Made by a program: the position numbers and the translations under genes
Shown here: positions 28,030-36,771 of the stretch, in pieces
Numbering within the stretch: position 1 is the first letter of the stretch
How the letters are laid out: each line of letters opens with the position of its first letter
The notes under the pieces: generated by a model
Told to the model about the DNA's origin: nothing
The model's input: only the letters and a program-made list of their open reading frames with translations
The model's database searches: none
Source of the DNA: Actinomycetales bacterium Actino_02
GTDB lineage: Bacteria > Actinomycetota > Actinomycetes > Propionibacteriales > Propionibacteriaceae
NCBI GenBank assembly: GCA_001603275.1
Contig: LUYM01000020.1
Coordinates: 293,135 to 357,134 of the forward strand
DNA: 64,000 nt
Direction of reading: 5' to 3'

Positions 28030-29159
28030 TGGAGGAGAGACTGGCCCGGATGTGTCTGGCCGCCGTGGTGGAGCCGGGCCGTCCCGGCGTAGCGCAGCTT
28101 CTGGCCGAGTTCGGAGCGGAGGCCGCCTGGCAGGCGATGCTCACCGGAGCGGAGTCCTCGCCGCTGGCGCAGCGGGCCCGGCGAGTCGTCCCGCAGGCGC
28201 TGATCGACGCGACCGCCGCAGTCGGATTGCGGTTCCTGATTCCGTCCGACCCGAACTGGCCGAATCGGCTGAGTGACCTGGCCGACTGCGAGCCGGTCAA
28301 CGACCTGAGCGGCGTGCCGATCGGACTGTGGGTCGGTGGCCGCGGCGATCCGGCTGAGCTGTGCCACAAGGCGGTGTCCATGGTCGGCTCTCGGGCCTCG
28401 ACGGCCTATGGCGACACGGTGGCCGCCGAGATGGCCGCCGAGCTGTCCGAAGGTGGCCGGACCGTGATCTCGGGCGGTGCCTACGGGATCGACGCCGCGG
28501 CACACCGAGGCTGTCTGGCTGGGCGCTCACCGAGCATCGCCGTGTTGGCCGGCGGGTTGGACGAGGCCTACCCGAGCGGGCATCGTCCATTGTTCGAGCG
28601 GATCGCGGAGAGGGGAGTGCTGATCAGCGAGCTGCCCCCGGGTGAGCACCCCACGAGAGTCCGATTTTTGGCACGCAATCGGCTCATCGCCGCGCTCTCT
28701 GCGGGCACGGTGCTGGTCGAAGCCGCGGCCCGCTCCGGTGCCCGGAACACCGTGACCTGGGCCAACGAGCTGTCCCGGCTGGTGATGGCGGTACCGGGGC
28801 CGGTGACCAGTGCCACCTCGGTGACGCCACATCGGCTGATTCGGGACGCCGAGGCGGTTCTGGTGAGTTCGGCTGCCGACATCGTCGAACTGCTGGATCC
28901 GATGGCCGCCCAGCGGCGCTGGGATTCGCGGGATCATCGGGTCACCGACGGCCTTGATCCGACGCTCCTGCGGCTGTTCGAGGTGATTCCGGGCCGAGGC
29001 AGTCTGCCGGCCTCGGAGTTGGCGTTGCGTGCCGGCTGCAGCCTGCCCGCCTGCCTGGCTGGGCTCGAGGAGCTCACCCAGCTTCAGTTGGTCACGCAGG
29101 ACCAGTCTGGAGCCTGGCGGCTGGCCACCGGGGCCACTCGGCCGCGCGCGAGCGGCTGA
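28029..29159 (+). CDS. dprA: DNA-processing protein DprA
   Basis: DprA (376 residues) loads RecA onto incoming single-stranded DNA. The Rossmann core has MVGSRASTAYG, ISGGAYGIDAAAH and RFLARNRLIAALS, all conserved. A C-terminal winged-helix segment covers roughly 300-365. ATG 28029 overlaps the comM stop (TGATG); GTG 28026 would add one residue. yraN, comM and dprA form one coupled unit. Confidence 0.93.
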   Translation: MEERLARMCLAAVVEPGRPGVAQLLAEFGAEAAWQAMLTGAESSPLAQRARRVVPQALIDATAAVGLRFLIPSDPNWPNRLSDLADCEPVNDLSGVPIGLWVGGRGDPAELCHKAVSMVGSRASTAYGDTVAAEMAAELSEGGRTVISGGAYGIDAAAHRGCLAGRSPSIAVLAGGLDEAYPSGHRPLFERIAERGVLISELPPGEHPTRVRFLARNRLIAALSAGTVLVEAAARSGARNTVTWANELSRLVMAVPGPVTSATSVTPHRLIRDAEAVLVSSAADIVELLDPMAAQRRWDSRDHRVTDGLDPTLLRLFEVIPGRGSLPASELALRAGCSLPACLAGLEELTQLQLVTQDQSGAWRLATGATRPRASG

Positions 29160-29219
29160 GGGTGTGGGCTGTGGCACGATCGCTGCCACATTCGAGCCGG
29201 GTGCGGCGTGTATTGAAGC

Positions 29220-30221
29220 ATGAAGAAGCTCCTCAGCGTGGTTGTGCTCTCCGTCCTGACTCTCACGGGCTGCTCCAGCGGCAGCGCGATGCCCGCTGCG
29301 GAGCCCAGTACCGCCTCGGGTGAAGCCGGTGGGTACTCGCTTCCTGATTCGGCGCCACGACCGGGACTGCCTGGCGACAAGGAACAGCCCTACACGAGCG
29401 GATCCGATCAGCTCAGCCCGCAGCTGGTGCGAACCGCCCAGGTCGCGCTGCGGGTTCCCGAACTCCTGCCGGCCGTAACCCGGTTGCGGCTACTCGCCTC
29501 CAGCCACCAGGGCCAGGTGACCTCCGAGCAACTCAGCCTGGAGGAGGGTGGCTCGGCCACCAGTTCATTCGTGGTCCTCGAAGTGGCTGCGAACCAGCTC
29601 GACGATGCACTGACGGCGATCGGCGGCTTCGGTGAGGTGCTCTCCCGTCAGGTCAGCACCGACGACGTGACCACCCGGGTGGCCGACATCGACGCCCGGC
29701 TGCGCAACCTGGACGCCTCGATCGAGCGGCTGACCAAGCTGATGGAACGGGCCGGCAATCTCGGTGATCTGGCCAGCATCGAGGAGCAGCTGACCGCCCG
29801 ACAGGGCGAGCGGGATTCGCTTGCCGCACAGCAGAAGGCACTGGCCGGTCAGGTGGCTCGGTCGACGATCACGGTGACGCTGCTGACTCCCGGGCAGGTG
29901 GTCACCACGACGACTCCCGGTTTCCTGGGTGGTCTCCAGGCCGGCTGGGACGGGCTGATCAAGACCTTCGCCGTCGCGGCGACGCTGCTGGGTGTGGTGC
30001 TGCCCTTCGCTGCGGTGATCGCGCTGATCCTGGTGCCGATCCTGTGGTGGCGGCACCGGCGCAATCGGCGTCGGCTGATGGCTGCGCCCGATCCGGATGC
30101 ACCGGCCGCCGACGAGCAGACTGATGCGCTGGGCGCCGATGAGGCGCTCGAGGGCGAGATGGCCGCCGAGTCGACGACCTCGCCCGACCAATCCGCCGGT
30201 GAGTCCTCCGAGCAGCCCTGA
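29220..30221 (+). CDS. DUF4349 domain-containing lipoprotein
   Basis: A 333-residue exported lipoprotein. The signal peptide MKKLLSVVVLSVLTLTGC ends in the lipobox LTGC (Cys18). A low-complexity spacer follows, then a DUF4349 domain at about 65-215 with a central coiled coil (RVADIDARLRNLDASIERL). A transmembrane helix near 240-280 ends in WWRHRRNRRRL, and an acidic tail closes the protein. Both ends are therefore membrane-linked. Function unknown. The start may be preceded by GTGTAT as -10, a poor match. Confidence 0.85.
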   Translation: MKKLLSVVVLSVLTLTGCSSGSAMPAAEPSTASGEAGGYSLPDSAPRPGLPGDKEQPYTSGSDQLSPQLVRTAQVALRVPELLPAVTRLRLLASSHQGQVTSEQLSLEEGGSATSSFVVLEVAANQLDDALTAIGGFGEVLSRQVSTDDVTTRVADIDARLRNLDASIERLTKLMERAGNLGDLASIEEQLTARQGERDSLAAQQKALAGQVARSTITVTLLTPGQVVTTTTPGFLGGLQAGWDGLIKTFAVAATLLGVVLPFAAVIALILVPILWWRHRRNRRRLMAAPDPDAPAADEQTDALGADEALEGEMAAESTTSPDQSAGESSEQP

Positions 30222-30244
30222 GCTGATCGCGAACCGATCGTCGG

Positions 30245-30862
30245 CTAGCGGTGCTCGAGCGGACGACGCAGTAGCGCTTCGATGGGCCGGCTGAGGGCTA
30301 GCACCAGCAGCCCCCAGAACTCGACGCCGGGGACGGTCAGAGCCAAGACCAGGGCGACAGCGAACATGATGCTGCTGGCCAGGGCGGGCGCCAGCTCGCT
30401 GAGCGAGCGCCGCTCACCGCTGATGGTGAGCTCCGGTCGGAGCACCAGCACAAGGTGCATGGCCGTCATGATCAGGCTGGTCACCAGCATGGTGCCGATG
30501 TAGAGCGCCAACTGGACGGGATCGGTGTGGAGTGCGCCGACGATCGCGGTGACCACTGGCAGGAACACGATGGTGAACATCCAGGCGGTGTTCAGCCAGA
30601 AGACCAGAGTCGTGGTGCGTGCCAGCCGGCTGAAGGTTCGATCGTGACTGCGCCAGAACAGAGCGATGATGACGAAGCTCAGCGCGAACGTGATCAATTG
30701 GCCACTGTGAGCCCGAAGGAAGGCCAGAGTGTCCTGGCTGTTTCGCGCCGACTCGGCCACCGCGTCGAGAAGGGGCAAGATCAGCAGGGTCATGGCGATG
30801 GCCACGACAGCGTCGGTGAAGACGATCGTCCGCTCGGCCGGACGTGGTGCGTCGCCGAACAT
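30245..30862 (-). CDS. TMEM175-like (DUF1211) membrane protein
   Basis: A 205-residue protein with about six helices in the DUF1211/TMEM175 family. The signature RTIVFTDAVVAIAMTLLIL matches the R-x3-F-[ST]-D-x-V-x-A-I-A-x-T-L motif in helix 1. Bacterial members are potassium channels made of single-repeat subunits. The start ATG overlaps the stop of the upstream CPBP gene by one base. The open frame continues upstream antiphase through that gene, but similarity begins at this ATG. Confidence 0.85.
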   Translation of the reverse strand: MFGDAPRPAERTIVFTDAVVAIAMTLLILPLLDAVAESARNSQDTLAFLRAHSGQLITFALSFVIIALFWRSHDRTFSRLARTTTLVFWLNTAWMFTIVFLPVVTAIVGALHTDPVQLALYIGTMLVTSLIMTAMHLVLVLRPELTISGERRSLSELAPALASSIMFAVALVLALTVPGVEFWGLLVLALSRPIEALLRRPLEHR

Positions 30863-31671
30863 CAACCCACCCGGGCCGGCGCGACTGCGTGGGCCAAAGG
30901 CCGCCACAGCAGCAAGGCGAGCAGGCTCTGGAAGCCGACCACTGCCCAGAAGGTCCATGGCGACGCACTGAGTACGCCGCTGGCGGCAAAGGTCACGTCC
31001 ACGACGCCATGGTAGAGCGCGCAGATCAGCACGGAGCCGCCGGATCGGACGAACAGCCAGCCCAAGGCGATCGCAGTGGCGACGGTGAGCACGAAGAAGC
31101 CGAAGTAGGGAAGGTCCGACTGGAAGGAACCTCGGATGGCGAAGAGCGGGAGGTGCCACAGCGCCCACAGCACGCCGACAGCTACCGAGGCCACAGCCGG
31201 GTTGAGCCACAGCTGGAAGGTCGGTTGCGCGACCCCGCGCCACATGGCCTCCTCGGTGAGCCAGAACATCAGGGTTTCGATCAGCAGCGATAGTGGGATC
31301 TGACTGACCGGCAGCAGCCCTGTTGGTGAGTGGATCACCGCGAGCTGGGCGAAGAACAGCACCAGTAGGGGGATGGCGGCCGCCGCTCCGATCGCGGCAA
31401 CGTACCAGCGAACGCCCATCCGCCAGTGCACCAGCCGCAGGGCGATCTGGATGAGCCCGCCCCAGCCGCCGCCGGCCAGCGCGGCTGCGACCACTGCCAC
31501 CGGGAGGCCGGCCCAGAACGCGAGAGCTTGCGGCAGGTGCCAGCTCAGCAGGCCGTTTTGCTCGGCGATCAGGGTGCCCCACACGCTCCAGGGCAGTGCG
31601 AAGGCCACGGCGTAGCCGATGACCAAGGCCCGGACGGGATGAGCAAACGCCGAGGGGGTGATCCGATCCAT
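30862..31671 (-). CDS. CPBP family intramembrane metalloprotease
   Basis: A 269-residue membrane protein of the CPBP (CAAX protease / bacteriocin-processing) family, with about eight helices. The active-site motifs are EEAMWR (Glu140, Glu141, Arg145), WALWHLPLF (His173) and ALYHGVVD. Substrate unknown; family members process or confer immunity to peptides, or act in prenyl-protein handling. It is coupled to the TMEM175-like gene downstream. Confidence 0.88.
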   Translation of the reverse strand: MDRITPSAFAHPVRALVIGYAVAFALPWSVWGTLIAEQNGLLSWHLPQALAFWAGLPVAVVAAALAGGGWGGLIQIALRLVHWRMGVRWYVAAIGAAAAIPLLVLFFAQLAVIHSPTGLLPVSQIPLSLLIETLMFWLTEEAMWRGVAQPTFQLWLNPAVASVAVGVLWALWHLPLFAIRGSFQSDLPYFGFFVLTVATAIALGWLFVRSGGSVLICALYHGVVDVTFAASGVLSASPWTFWAVVGFQSLLALLLWRPLAHAVAPARVG

Positions 31672-31771
31672 GGCGGGAACTTAACGGTCGCTCGGCGCTC
31701 GCCGCGATCAGCAATGTCACCCCCGTCCGCTGCAGTTGCTAATAGATGCAAGTAGGGCTAAGAATGTTTAC

Positions 31772-32887
31772 GTGAGTCTGACGCCGCGGGAGCGTGAGGT
31801 GCTGGCGCTGTTGCGCAGCCAGCCGTCGCTGGATGCCGCCGGCCTGGCCGCCCTGCTCGGCACCACCAAGGGTGCTGTCGCAGTGGTGCTGTCCTCATTG
31901 AGCGCCAAGGGCGAGATTGTGGGGCGCGGCTACCTGTTGCGGGATCAGGCTTCGGCCGTCGTGATCGGTGGCGCCGCGTGGGACATCAAGGCCCACAGTC
32001 GAGCTGCCGCGCGCTTGCACACGTCCAACCCGTCGACGGTGGTTCAGACACCGGGCGGAGTGGGCCGCAACATCGCCGAGGGCATCGCCCGGCTCGGTGA
32101 TCGGGTCTACCTGGTGGCTGCGGTTGGCGCCGACCCGGCGGGTCGTGAACTCCTGTCCCGGACGGCTGAGGCTGGGGTTCTGGTTGACCAGGTGCAGATC
32201 AGTGCCCATCCCACCGGCAGCTACCTGGCTGCGTTGGACGACTCCGGCGAACTGGTCATCGGAATGGCCGACTTCGCCGCCACCGACAATCTCGATCCGG
32301 CCGTGATGAGTCGCTCCCAGGACCTGGTCTCGCGCAGCGACGTCGTTGTCCTCGACGGCAACCTGCCGGCGGCCGTGCTGGAGTGGGCGCTGGCCGTCAC
32401 GGCCGGCTCCGGGGTGCGGACCGTGGTTGAGCCGGTGAGCGTGGCCAAGGCCGGCCGGCTGGCTGCATTGCTCGACCCACAGCATCCGGTCTTCACGATC
32501 ACGCCCAATGTCGACGAGCTGGCGGCCCTCGTCGATCACCCGGTGGCCGACGACCCCGACCAGCTGGTCACGGCGGCCGCTGAGCTCCACCAGCGCGGAG
32601 TGACCTATGTCTGGGTGAGCCGTGGCGCTGCGGGCAGTCTGCTCATCGGATCCGACGACGTCGTCGCCATCGGAGCAGAGTCGGTCGAGGTGATCGATGT
32701 CACCGGTGCCGGCGATGCCATGACTGCCGGCTACGTCCACGCCTTGCTTGCCGGTGAGCCTGCGGCAACTGCTGCTCGATGGGGTCATCTGGCTGCCGCC
32801 TTGACCCTGGCCAGCCCCCAGACCGTACGACCCGACCTGGGCGTCGCATTCGCTGCCCGCCTGCACACAGAAGGAGCCCACCGATGA
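31772..32887 (+). CDS. psuK: Pseudouridine kinase with N-terminal HTH (PfkB family)
   Basis: A 371-residue fusion. Residues 1-55 form a winged helix (LTPREREVLALLRSQPSLDA, LLGTTKGAVAVVLSSL). The rest is a PfkB kinase with GGVGRNIAEGIARLGD and the anion hole DVTGAGDAMTAGY. It would phosphorylate pseudouridine to pseudouridine 5'-phosphate, since psuG follows with a 4-bp overlap. GTG 31772 is chosen with TAAGAA 7 nt upstream; a TTG at 31736 is the alternative. The HTH may let the enzyme sense substrate or control its own operon. Confidence 0.85.
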   Translation: MSLTPREREVLALLRSQPSLDAAGLAALLGTTKGAVAVVLSSLSAKGEIVGRGYLLRDQASAVVIGGAAWDIKAHSRAAARLHTSNPSTVVQTPGGVGRNIAEGIARLGDRVYLVAAVGADPAGRELLSRTAEAGVLVDQVQISAHPTGSYLAALDDSGELVIGMADFAATDNLDPAVMSRSQDLVSRSDVVVLDGNLPAAVLEWALAVTAGSGVRTVVEPVSVAKAGRLAALLDPQHPVFTITPNVDELAALVDHPVADDPDQLVTAAAELHQRGVTYVWVSRGAAGSLLIGSDDVVAIGAESVEVIDVTGAGDAMTAGYVHALLAGEPAATAARWGHLAAALTLASPQTVRPDLGVAFAARLHTEGAHR

Positions 32888-33798
32888 CCGAAGAGTTGTT
32901 CACCGTCACTGAGGAGGTGCGCGAGGCGCTGGCAGCCGGGCGTCCGGTGGTGGCCCTGGAGTCCACCATCATCAGCCATGGCATGCCGTACCCGCGCAAT
33001 GTGCAGACGGCCCGTGAGGTCGAGCAGATCATTCGCGACGGCGGCGCGGTGCCGGCCACCATCGCGATCCTGGACGGCGTGCCGCGGATCGGCCTGAGTG
33101 ATGCCGAGCTGGATCTGCTGGGCTCCGACGGCGGCGTCCGCAAGGTGAGCATTCGCGACCTGCCCTTCGTGGTGGCCACCAAGGCCCACGGCGCCACCAC
33201 GGTGGCCTCGACCATGCGGCTGGCGGCGCTGGCCGGGATCCGCGTCTTCGTGACCGGCGGCCTGGGTGGGGTGCACCGCGGCGCCGAGTCGAGCATGGAC
33301 GTCTCGGCCGACCTCACCGAACTCAGCCTCACCGATGTGGCCGTGGTCAGCGCGGGCGTGAAGTCGCTGCTCGACATCGGTCGCACTCTGGAGGTGCTGG
33401 AGACCCTGGGTGTCCCGGTGATCAGCGTCGGCTCCGACGACTTCCCGTCCTTCTACTCCCGGACCAGCGGCTTCCGTTCGCCGCTGCGCCTGGACGACGC
33501 CGCGACCATCGCGGCTGCCATGAAGGCCAAGTGGGCCCTCGGGCTGGCCGGCGGCCTGGTGATCGCAAACCCGATCCCCGAGGCCGAGGAGATCCCGGCC
33601 GACCAGATCGGTGCGCTGATCGAGCAGGCTATTGCCGAGGCCGACCAGCGCGGTATCACCGGCGCTGCGATCACCCCCTTCCTGCTCGGACGGATCGTCG
33701 AACTCTCCGATGGCGACTCGCTGCGGGCCAACATCGCGCTGGTCAAGAACAACGCCCGACTCGGGGCCGCGGTCGCAGTGGCCTACTCGGGCCAGTAG
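32884..33798 (+). CDS. psuG: Pseudouridine-5'-phosphate glycosidase
   Basis: PsuG (304 residues) reversibly splits pseudouridine 5'-phosphate into uracil and ribose 5-phosphate. Family motifs are ALESTIISHGMPYPRN, GVPRIGL, TKAHGATTVASTM, FVTGGLGGVHRGAE and TPFLLGRI. ATG overlaps the psuK stop (ATGA). With psuK it forms a complete C-nucleoside breakdown unit. Confidence 0.95.
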   Translation: MTEELFTVTEEVREALAAGRPVVALESTIISHGMPYPRNVQTAREVEQIIRDGGAVPATIAILDGVPRIGLSDAELDLLGSDGGVRKVSIRDLPFVVATKAHGATTVASTMRLAALAGIRVFVTGGLGGVHRGAESSMDVSADLTELSLTDVAVVSAGVKSLLDIGRTLEVLETLGVPVISVGSDDFPSFYSRTSGFRSPLRLDDAATIAAAMKAKWALGLAGGLVIANPIPEAEEIPADQIGALIEQAIAEADQRGITGAAITPFLLGRIVELSDGDSLRANIALVKNNARLGAAVAVAYSGQ

Positions 33799-33814
33799 CG
33801 TCCCCGCGGTGCCC

Positions 33815-33820
33815 TAAGGT
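33815..33820 (+). promoter_or_regulatory. -10 element of a leaderless promoter for the APC permease
   Basis: TAAGGT lies 7 nt before GTG 33828, no Shine-Dalgarno sequence. The permease may therefore be transcribed apart from psuKG. Confidence 0.5.
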
Positions 33821-33827
33821 TGCCCGC

Positions 33828-35087
33828 GTGCACAAGCTGACCGTGGCCCAGGGCACGGCGATGAGCGTCGGTGCCGTCCTCGGCGCGGGGATCATCTCGC
33901 TGCCCGCGATGGCCGCTGCGGTCGCCGGGCCGGCCTCGATCGTTGCCTGGTTGGCCCTGGTGCTGGTCTCGGCACCCCTGGCGTGGGTGTTCGCAGAGCT
34001 TGGGGCCCGTTTCCCCGACGCCGGCGGAGTCTCCAGCTACGTCCGGCAGGCCTTCGGTGACACCGCAGCGGACGCCGTTGGCTGGGTGTTCTACCTCGCG
34101 GTTCCGGTTGGTGCGCCGGTGGCGTCCTCCTTTGCGGGCGGCTACATCGCCGATGCACTGGGCGGTGGCAGGGCCACCAGCCTGGCAACCTTCGCCGTGA
34201 TCATCACCGTGGTTTTCATCCTCAACTGGCTCGGTCTGCATGTCTCCGGGCGGGTGCAAGTGGTGCTCCTCAGCATCCTGGTGTCGCTGATGATGATCAC
34301 CGTCTTGGTCGCCTTGCCGCACGCGCAGGCCGCCAACTTCGTCCCGTTCACGCCACACGGCTGGGGTGCGGTCGGCCTGGCCGCCGCCATGCTGGTTTGG
34401 GCGTTCGCCGGCTGGGAGGCGGTCTCGTCGCTGTCGCCCGACTACGCGAACCCGCGCCGCGATGTCCCGCGGGCGACAATGCTCGCCGTTGTGGTGGTCG
34501 GCGTGTTGTACCTGGCGGTGGCAGGGACGAATATCGCTGTCCTGGGGCCGGGCTTGGCCCAGAGCCAAGCGCCACTGGCTGACCTGCTGGCGGTCGTCTT
34601 CGGCGAACCCGCCCGTCTGATCACCGCCGCGGTCGCCTTGTTGCTCACTCTGGGGACGGTCAACGCCTATGTGGCCGGCGCTGCGCGGCTGGGCACTGCT
34701 CTGGCGGCCGAAGGGGCGCTGCCGGCCTGGCTGACCGGCACGGATCACCGGTCGCTGACCTTCGTCGTGGGCTCGGCGATTGTGGTGGCCGTGCTGCCGC
34801 TGGAGCAGCACACCTTCATGCTGATGGTCAGCGGCGGGATCACTCTGGTGTATGTGCTCGGCACCGCCGCAGCGGTGAAGCTGCTGCCGGGGGCCCTCGC
34901 CAAGACGGTGGCCGGATTCGCGCTGGTCAGTGTGTGTGCGCTGCTGTGGCTGACCGGCGTGCCGGCCCTGCTGGGGCTTGCTGTGGCAGCGGCGGCGGTC
35001 GGCTATCGGTTCTGGCGGATGCGTCGATCGACGGCCGCGCAGCCGGAAGATGCGGTCTCGGTGGAGGATCCGGGCTCGAGCCTCTAG
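33828..35087 (+). CDS. APC superfamily amino acid permease, YjeH-like
   Basis: A 419-residue transporter with about twelve helices. Helix 1 carries the APC signature GTAMSVGAVLGAGIISLPA, with the broken-helix Gly motif. The mid region has FAGWEAVSSLSPDYANPRRDVP, as in the neutral-amino-acid exporter YjeH and relatives. Direction and substrate cannot be told. The start is set by the TAAGGT box; earlier in-frame codons lie inside psuG. Nearness to psuKG allows a link with nucleoside breakdown, but family evidence favours amino acids. Confidence 0.85.
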   Translation: MHKLTVAQGTAMSVGAVLGAGIISLPAMAAAVAGPASIVAWLALVLVSAPLAWVFAELGARFPDAGGVSSYVRQAFGDTAADAVGWVFYLAVPVGAPVASSFAGGYIADALGGGRATSLATFAVIITVVFILNWLGLHVSGRVQVVLLSILVSLMMITVLVALPHAQAANFVPFTPHGWGAVGLAAAMLVWAFAGWEAVSSLSPDYANPRRDVPRATMLAVVVVGVLYLAVAGTNIAVLGPGLAQSQAPLADLLAVVFGEPARLITAAVALLLTLGTVNAYVAGAARLGTALAAEGALPAWLTGTDHRSLTFVVGSAIVVAVLPLEQHTFMLMVSGGITLVYVLGTAAAVKLLPGALAKTVAGFALVSVCALLWLTGVPALLGLAVAAAAVGYRFWRMRRSTAAQPEDAVSVEDPGSSL

Positions 35088-35115
35088 CCCCGGACGGCCG
35101 AGCCCGGGTTGAGCT

Positions 35116-35667
35116 TCAGCTGCGGGCGACCTCGGGGCGCAGGCCGTTGAGCAGAATCTGCAGCAGCGGTTCTCGGTCGTCCGCGCTGCCCAGTCGAACT
35201 GCATGCTCAATCCCGCAGATCAGGTGGGACAGCCGCTCGGCAGTCAGGTCGTCGCGCACGGCACCGGCCTGCTGCGCACGCCGAAGGAGGGCGTCGAAGC
35301 TGTGCAGGATCTCCTGTTTGGCGGCTCGGACGTCCGGACTCTCATCGGCATCGGAAAGCAGAACGACCTGGAGGCCGCCGTCCTCGAGTTGCAGCTCCAG
35401 TGCGGTCCGCAGGTACGACGAAAAGGCACTGCCGGCGTCCGGGTCTGCGAGGGACCGTCGGGAGAGCTCGACCATCCGTTCGATCGTCGTCATACTGAGC
35501 GCCTCGACCAAGGCGTGAACAGTGGGGAAGTGGCGGTACACGGTTCCGACTCCCACGCCGGCCTCGCGGGCAATCTCGTTCAGTCGCAGATCGCCTCGAT
35601 CATGGGCGCAGGCCACTTCCAGGATGCGCTCGCGGCTTCGGGCGGCGTCGGACCGGAGGACCTTCAT
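35116..35667 (-). CDS. TetR family transcriptional regulator
   Basis: A 183-residue repressor. The N-terminal HTH covers about residues 10-55 (RERILEVACAH...LRLNEIAREAGVGVGTVYRHFP). The C-terminal ligand domain resembles those controlling short-chain dehydrogenases. ATG 35667 is chosen because TATAGT lies 7 nt upstream on its strand (leaderless); ATG 35673 would be too close to that box. It is divergent from the SDR gene. Two CGGAT-N5-ATCCG sites lie between them, so it most likely represses both. Confidence 0.9.
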   Translation of the reverse strand: MKVLRSDAARSRERILEVACAHDRGDLRLNEIAREAGVGVGTVYRHFPTVHALVEALSMTTIERMVELSRRSLADPDAGSAFSSYLRTALELQLEDGGLQVVLLSDADESPDVRAAKQEILHSFDALLRRAQQAGAVRDDLTAERLSHLICGIEHAVRLGSADDREPLLQILLNGLRPEVARS

Positions 35668-35674
35668 GGCCATC

Positions 35675-35680
35675 ACTATA
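35675..35680 (-). promoter_or_regulatory. -10 element of the tetR promoter
   Basis: TATAGT on the minus strand, 7 nt before the tetR ATG. The left CGGAT-N5-ATCCG site lies 8 bp upstream, in its -10/-35 spacer. Confidence 0.6.
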
Positions 35681-35687
35681 GCTGAAC

Positions 35688-35735
35688 CGGATGAGGAATC
35701 CGCTTGTGCTACTCTCGAAACGGATAGATCATCCG
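35688..35735. promoter_or_regulatory. Two CGGAT-N5-ATCCG operators between tetR and SDR genes
   Basis: CGGATGAGGAATCCG (35688-35702) and CGGATAGATCATCCG (35721-35735) share 5-bp arms and a 5-bp spacer. Their centres are 33 bp apart, about three helical turns. The left site covers the tetR promoter spacer; the right one covers the likely -10 region of the SDR gene (TTGTGC at 35704, GATAGA at 35723). Confidence 0.7.
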
Positions 35736-35751
35736 CAACGGGAGGCAAGAG

Positions 35752-36693
35752 ATGGATTGGAATCCGGGGTCACTGCCCGCGCAGAGCGGGCGGACGATCA
35801 TCGTCACCGGCGCCACTGCCGGCATCGGCTACTTCGCGGCCGAGCAACTGGCGTCCGCCGGAGCCGAGGTCGTGCTGGCTTCGCGATCGTCAGCCAAGCT
35901 CCGCACAGCGCAGGAGGCGATCCGGGCCAGGGTGCCGGACGCACACCTTCGCTCGGTCGTGATCGAGCTCGGCTCGTTCGCCGCCATCGATGAGGCGGCG
36001 GCGCAGTTGGCCGAGCTGCCGCACCTGGATGGCATCTTGCTCAATGGCGCACCGATGTCGTTCTCGGCGCGGGCTCGCACCGAGGATGGCCTGCCGATGG
36101 TCCTCGGCGCTCACACGGTGGCCAACGTCCGTCTGGTCGCAAGAATCTTGCCCTCGATGATCGCGTCGGCGAGCCGTCGGGACACCGTCGGCCGCATCGT
36201 GCACACCTCGACCGGCTTCGTGAGTCGCTTCCGCTATGGCCTGGACGATCTCGGCAAGGTTCCCTGGACCGGAGTCGGCGCGTACACCAAGGCCAAGACG
36301 GCGACCGAGGTCTTCGCCTTCGAGTTGGACCGTCGACTGAAGGCTGCCGGCGCACCGGTGGCCTCGATCGTCGTTCGGCCTGGGGTCGGGGTGGACGCCA
36401 AGACCCCACAGCGCCCAGGGATCAGGGACGCCACCACGCCCTATCGACGCAACCCGTACACCCCCTGGGCTCAGGGCAAGGATCAGGCCGCATGGCCGGC
36501 CGTCCGGGCGCTCACCGATCCGGATGTTCACGGCGGAGAGCTGTTCGCACCCGCCGAGGGCCTGCGTGGTGAGCCGGTGCCGCTGCCACCGCTGGACCGC
36601 ACCGCACATCCCTCCGCTGCCGAGGTGGAGCGAGTCTGGCGCCAGCTGGAGGAGCTTGCTGCAGTGCAGCTGTCCGTCCCGGTCGCACGCTGA
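35752..36693 (+). CDS. Short-chain dehydrogenase/reductase
   Basis: A 313-residue NAD(P)-dependent oxidoreductase. The cofactor loop TGATAGIG is at 19-26. The NNAG-type motif is changed to LNGA. Catalytic Ser153, Tyr178 and Lys182 (YTKAK) are present. The C-terminal extension resembles retinol-dehydrogenase/WW-oxidoreductase-like bacterial SDRs. ATG start after GGGAGG (35740-35745). The divergent TetR gene is its probable regulator. Substrate unknown. Confidence 0.88.
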   Translation: MDWNPGSLPAQSGRTIIVTGATAGIGYFAAEQLASAGAEVVLASRSSAKLRTAQEAIRARVPDAHLRSVVIELGSFAAIDEAAAQLAELPHLDGILLNGAPMSFSARARTEDGLPMVLGAHTVANVRLVARILPSMIASASRRDTVGRIVHTSTGFVSRFRYGLDDLGKVPWTGVGAYTKAKTATEVFAFELDRRLKAAGAPVASIVVRPGVGVDAKTPQRPGIRDATTPYRRNPYTPWAQGKDQAAWPAVRALTDPDVHGGELFAPAEGLRGEPVPLPPLDRTAHPSAAEVERVWRQLEELAAVQLSVPVAR

Positions 36694-36727
36694 CCCTCGG
36701 CATCACGGCACAGTCGAGTGGTCAAAA

Positions 36728-36769
36728 ACAGCGGTGCTCTGGCCGATTTACCAGCCAGAGCACCGCTGT
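36728..36769 (-). terminator. Intrinsic terminator for tRNA-Leu
   Basis: GCCAGAGCACCGCTGT (36754-36769) pairs perfectly over 16 bp with ACAGCGGTGCTCTGGC (36728-36743) around a 10-nt loop. On the minus strand it is followed by TTTTT. It lies 3 bp after the tRNA CCA end. The same stem can stop SDR transcription from the other side. Confidence 0.9.
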
Positions 36770-36771
36770 CT

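Noticed and set aside
30245..31720. A single 491-residue minus-strand protein
   Set aside because: The frame is open through the CPBP gene only because of GC bias. Real similarity starts at the ATG at 30862 (TMEM175-like); upstream the CPBP protein is in another frame.
31736..31751. TTGCTAATAGATGCAA as an operator before psuK
   Set aside because: Only four bases per arm pair, which is not enough to claim an operator.
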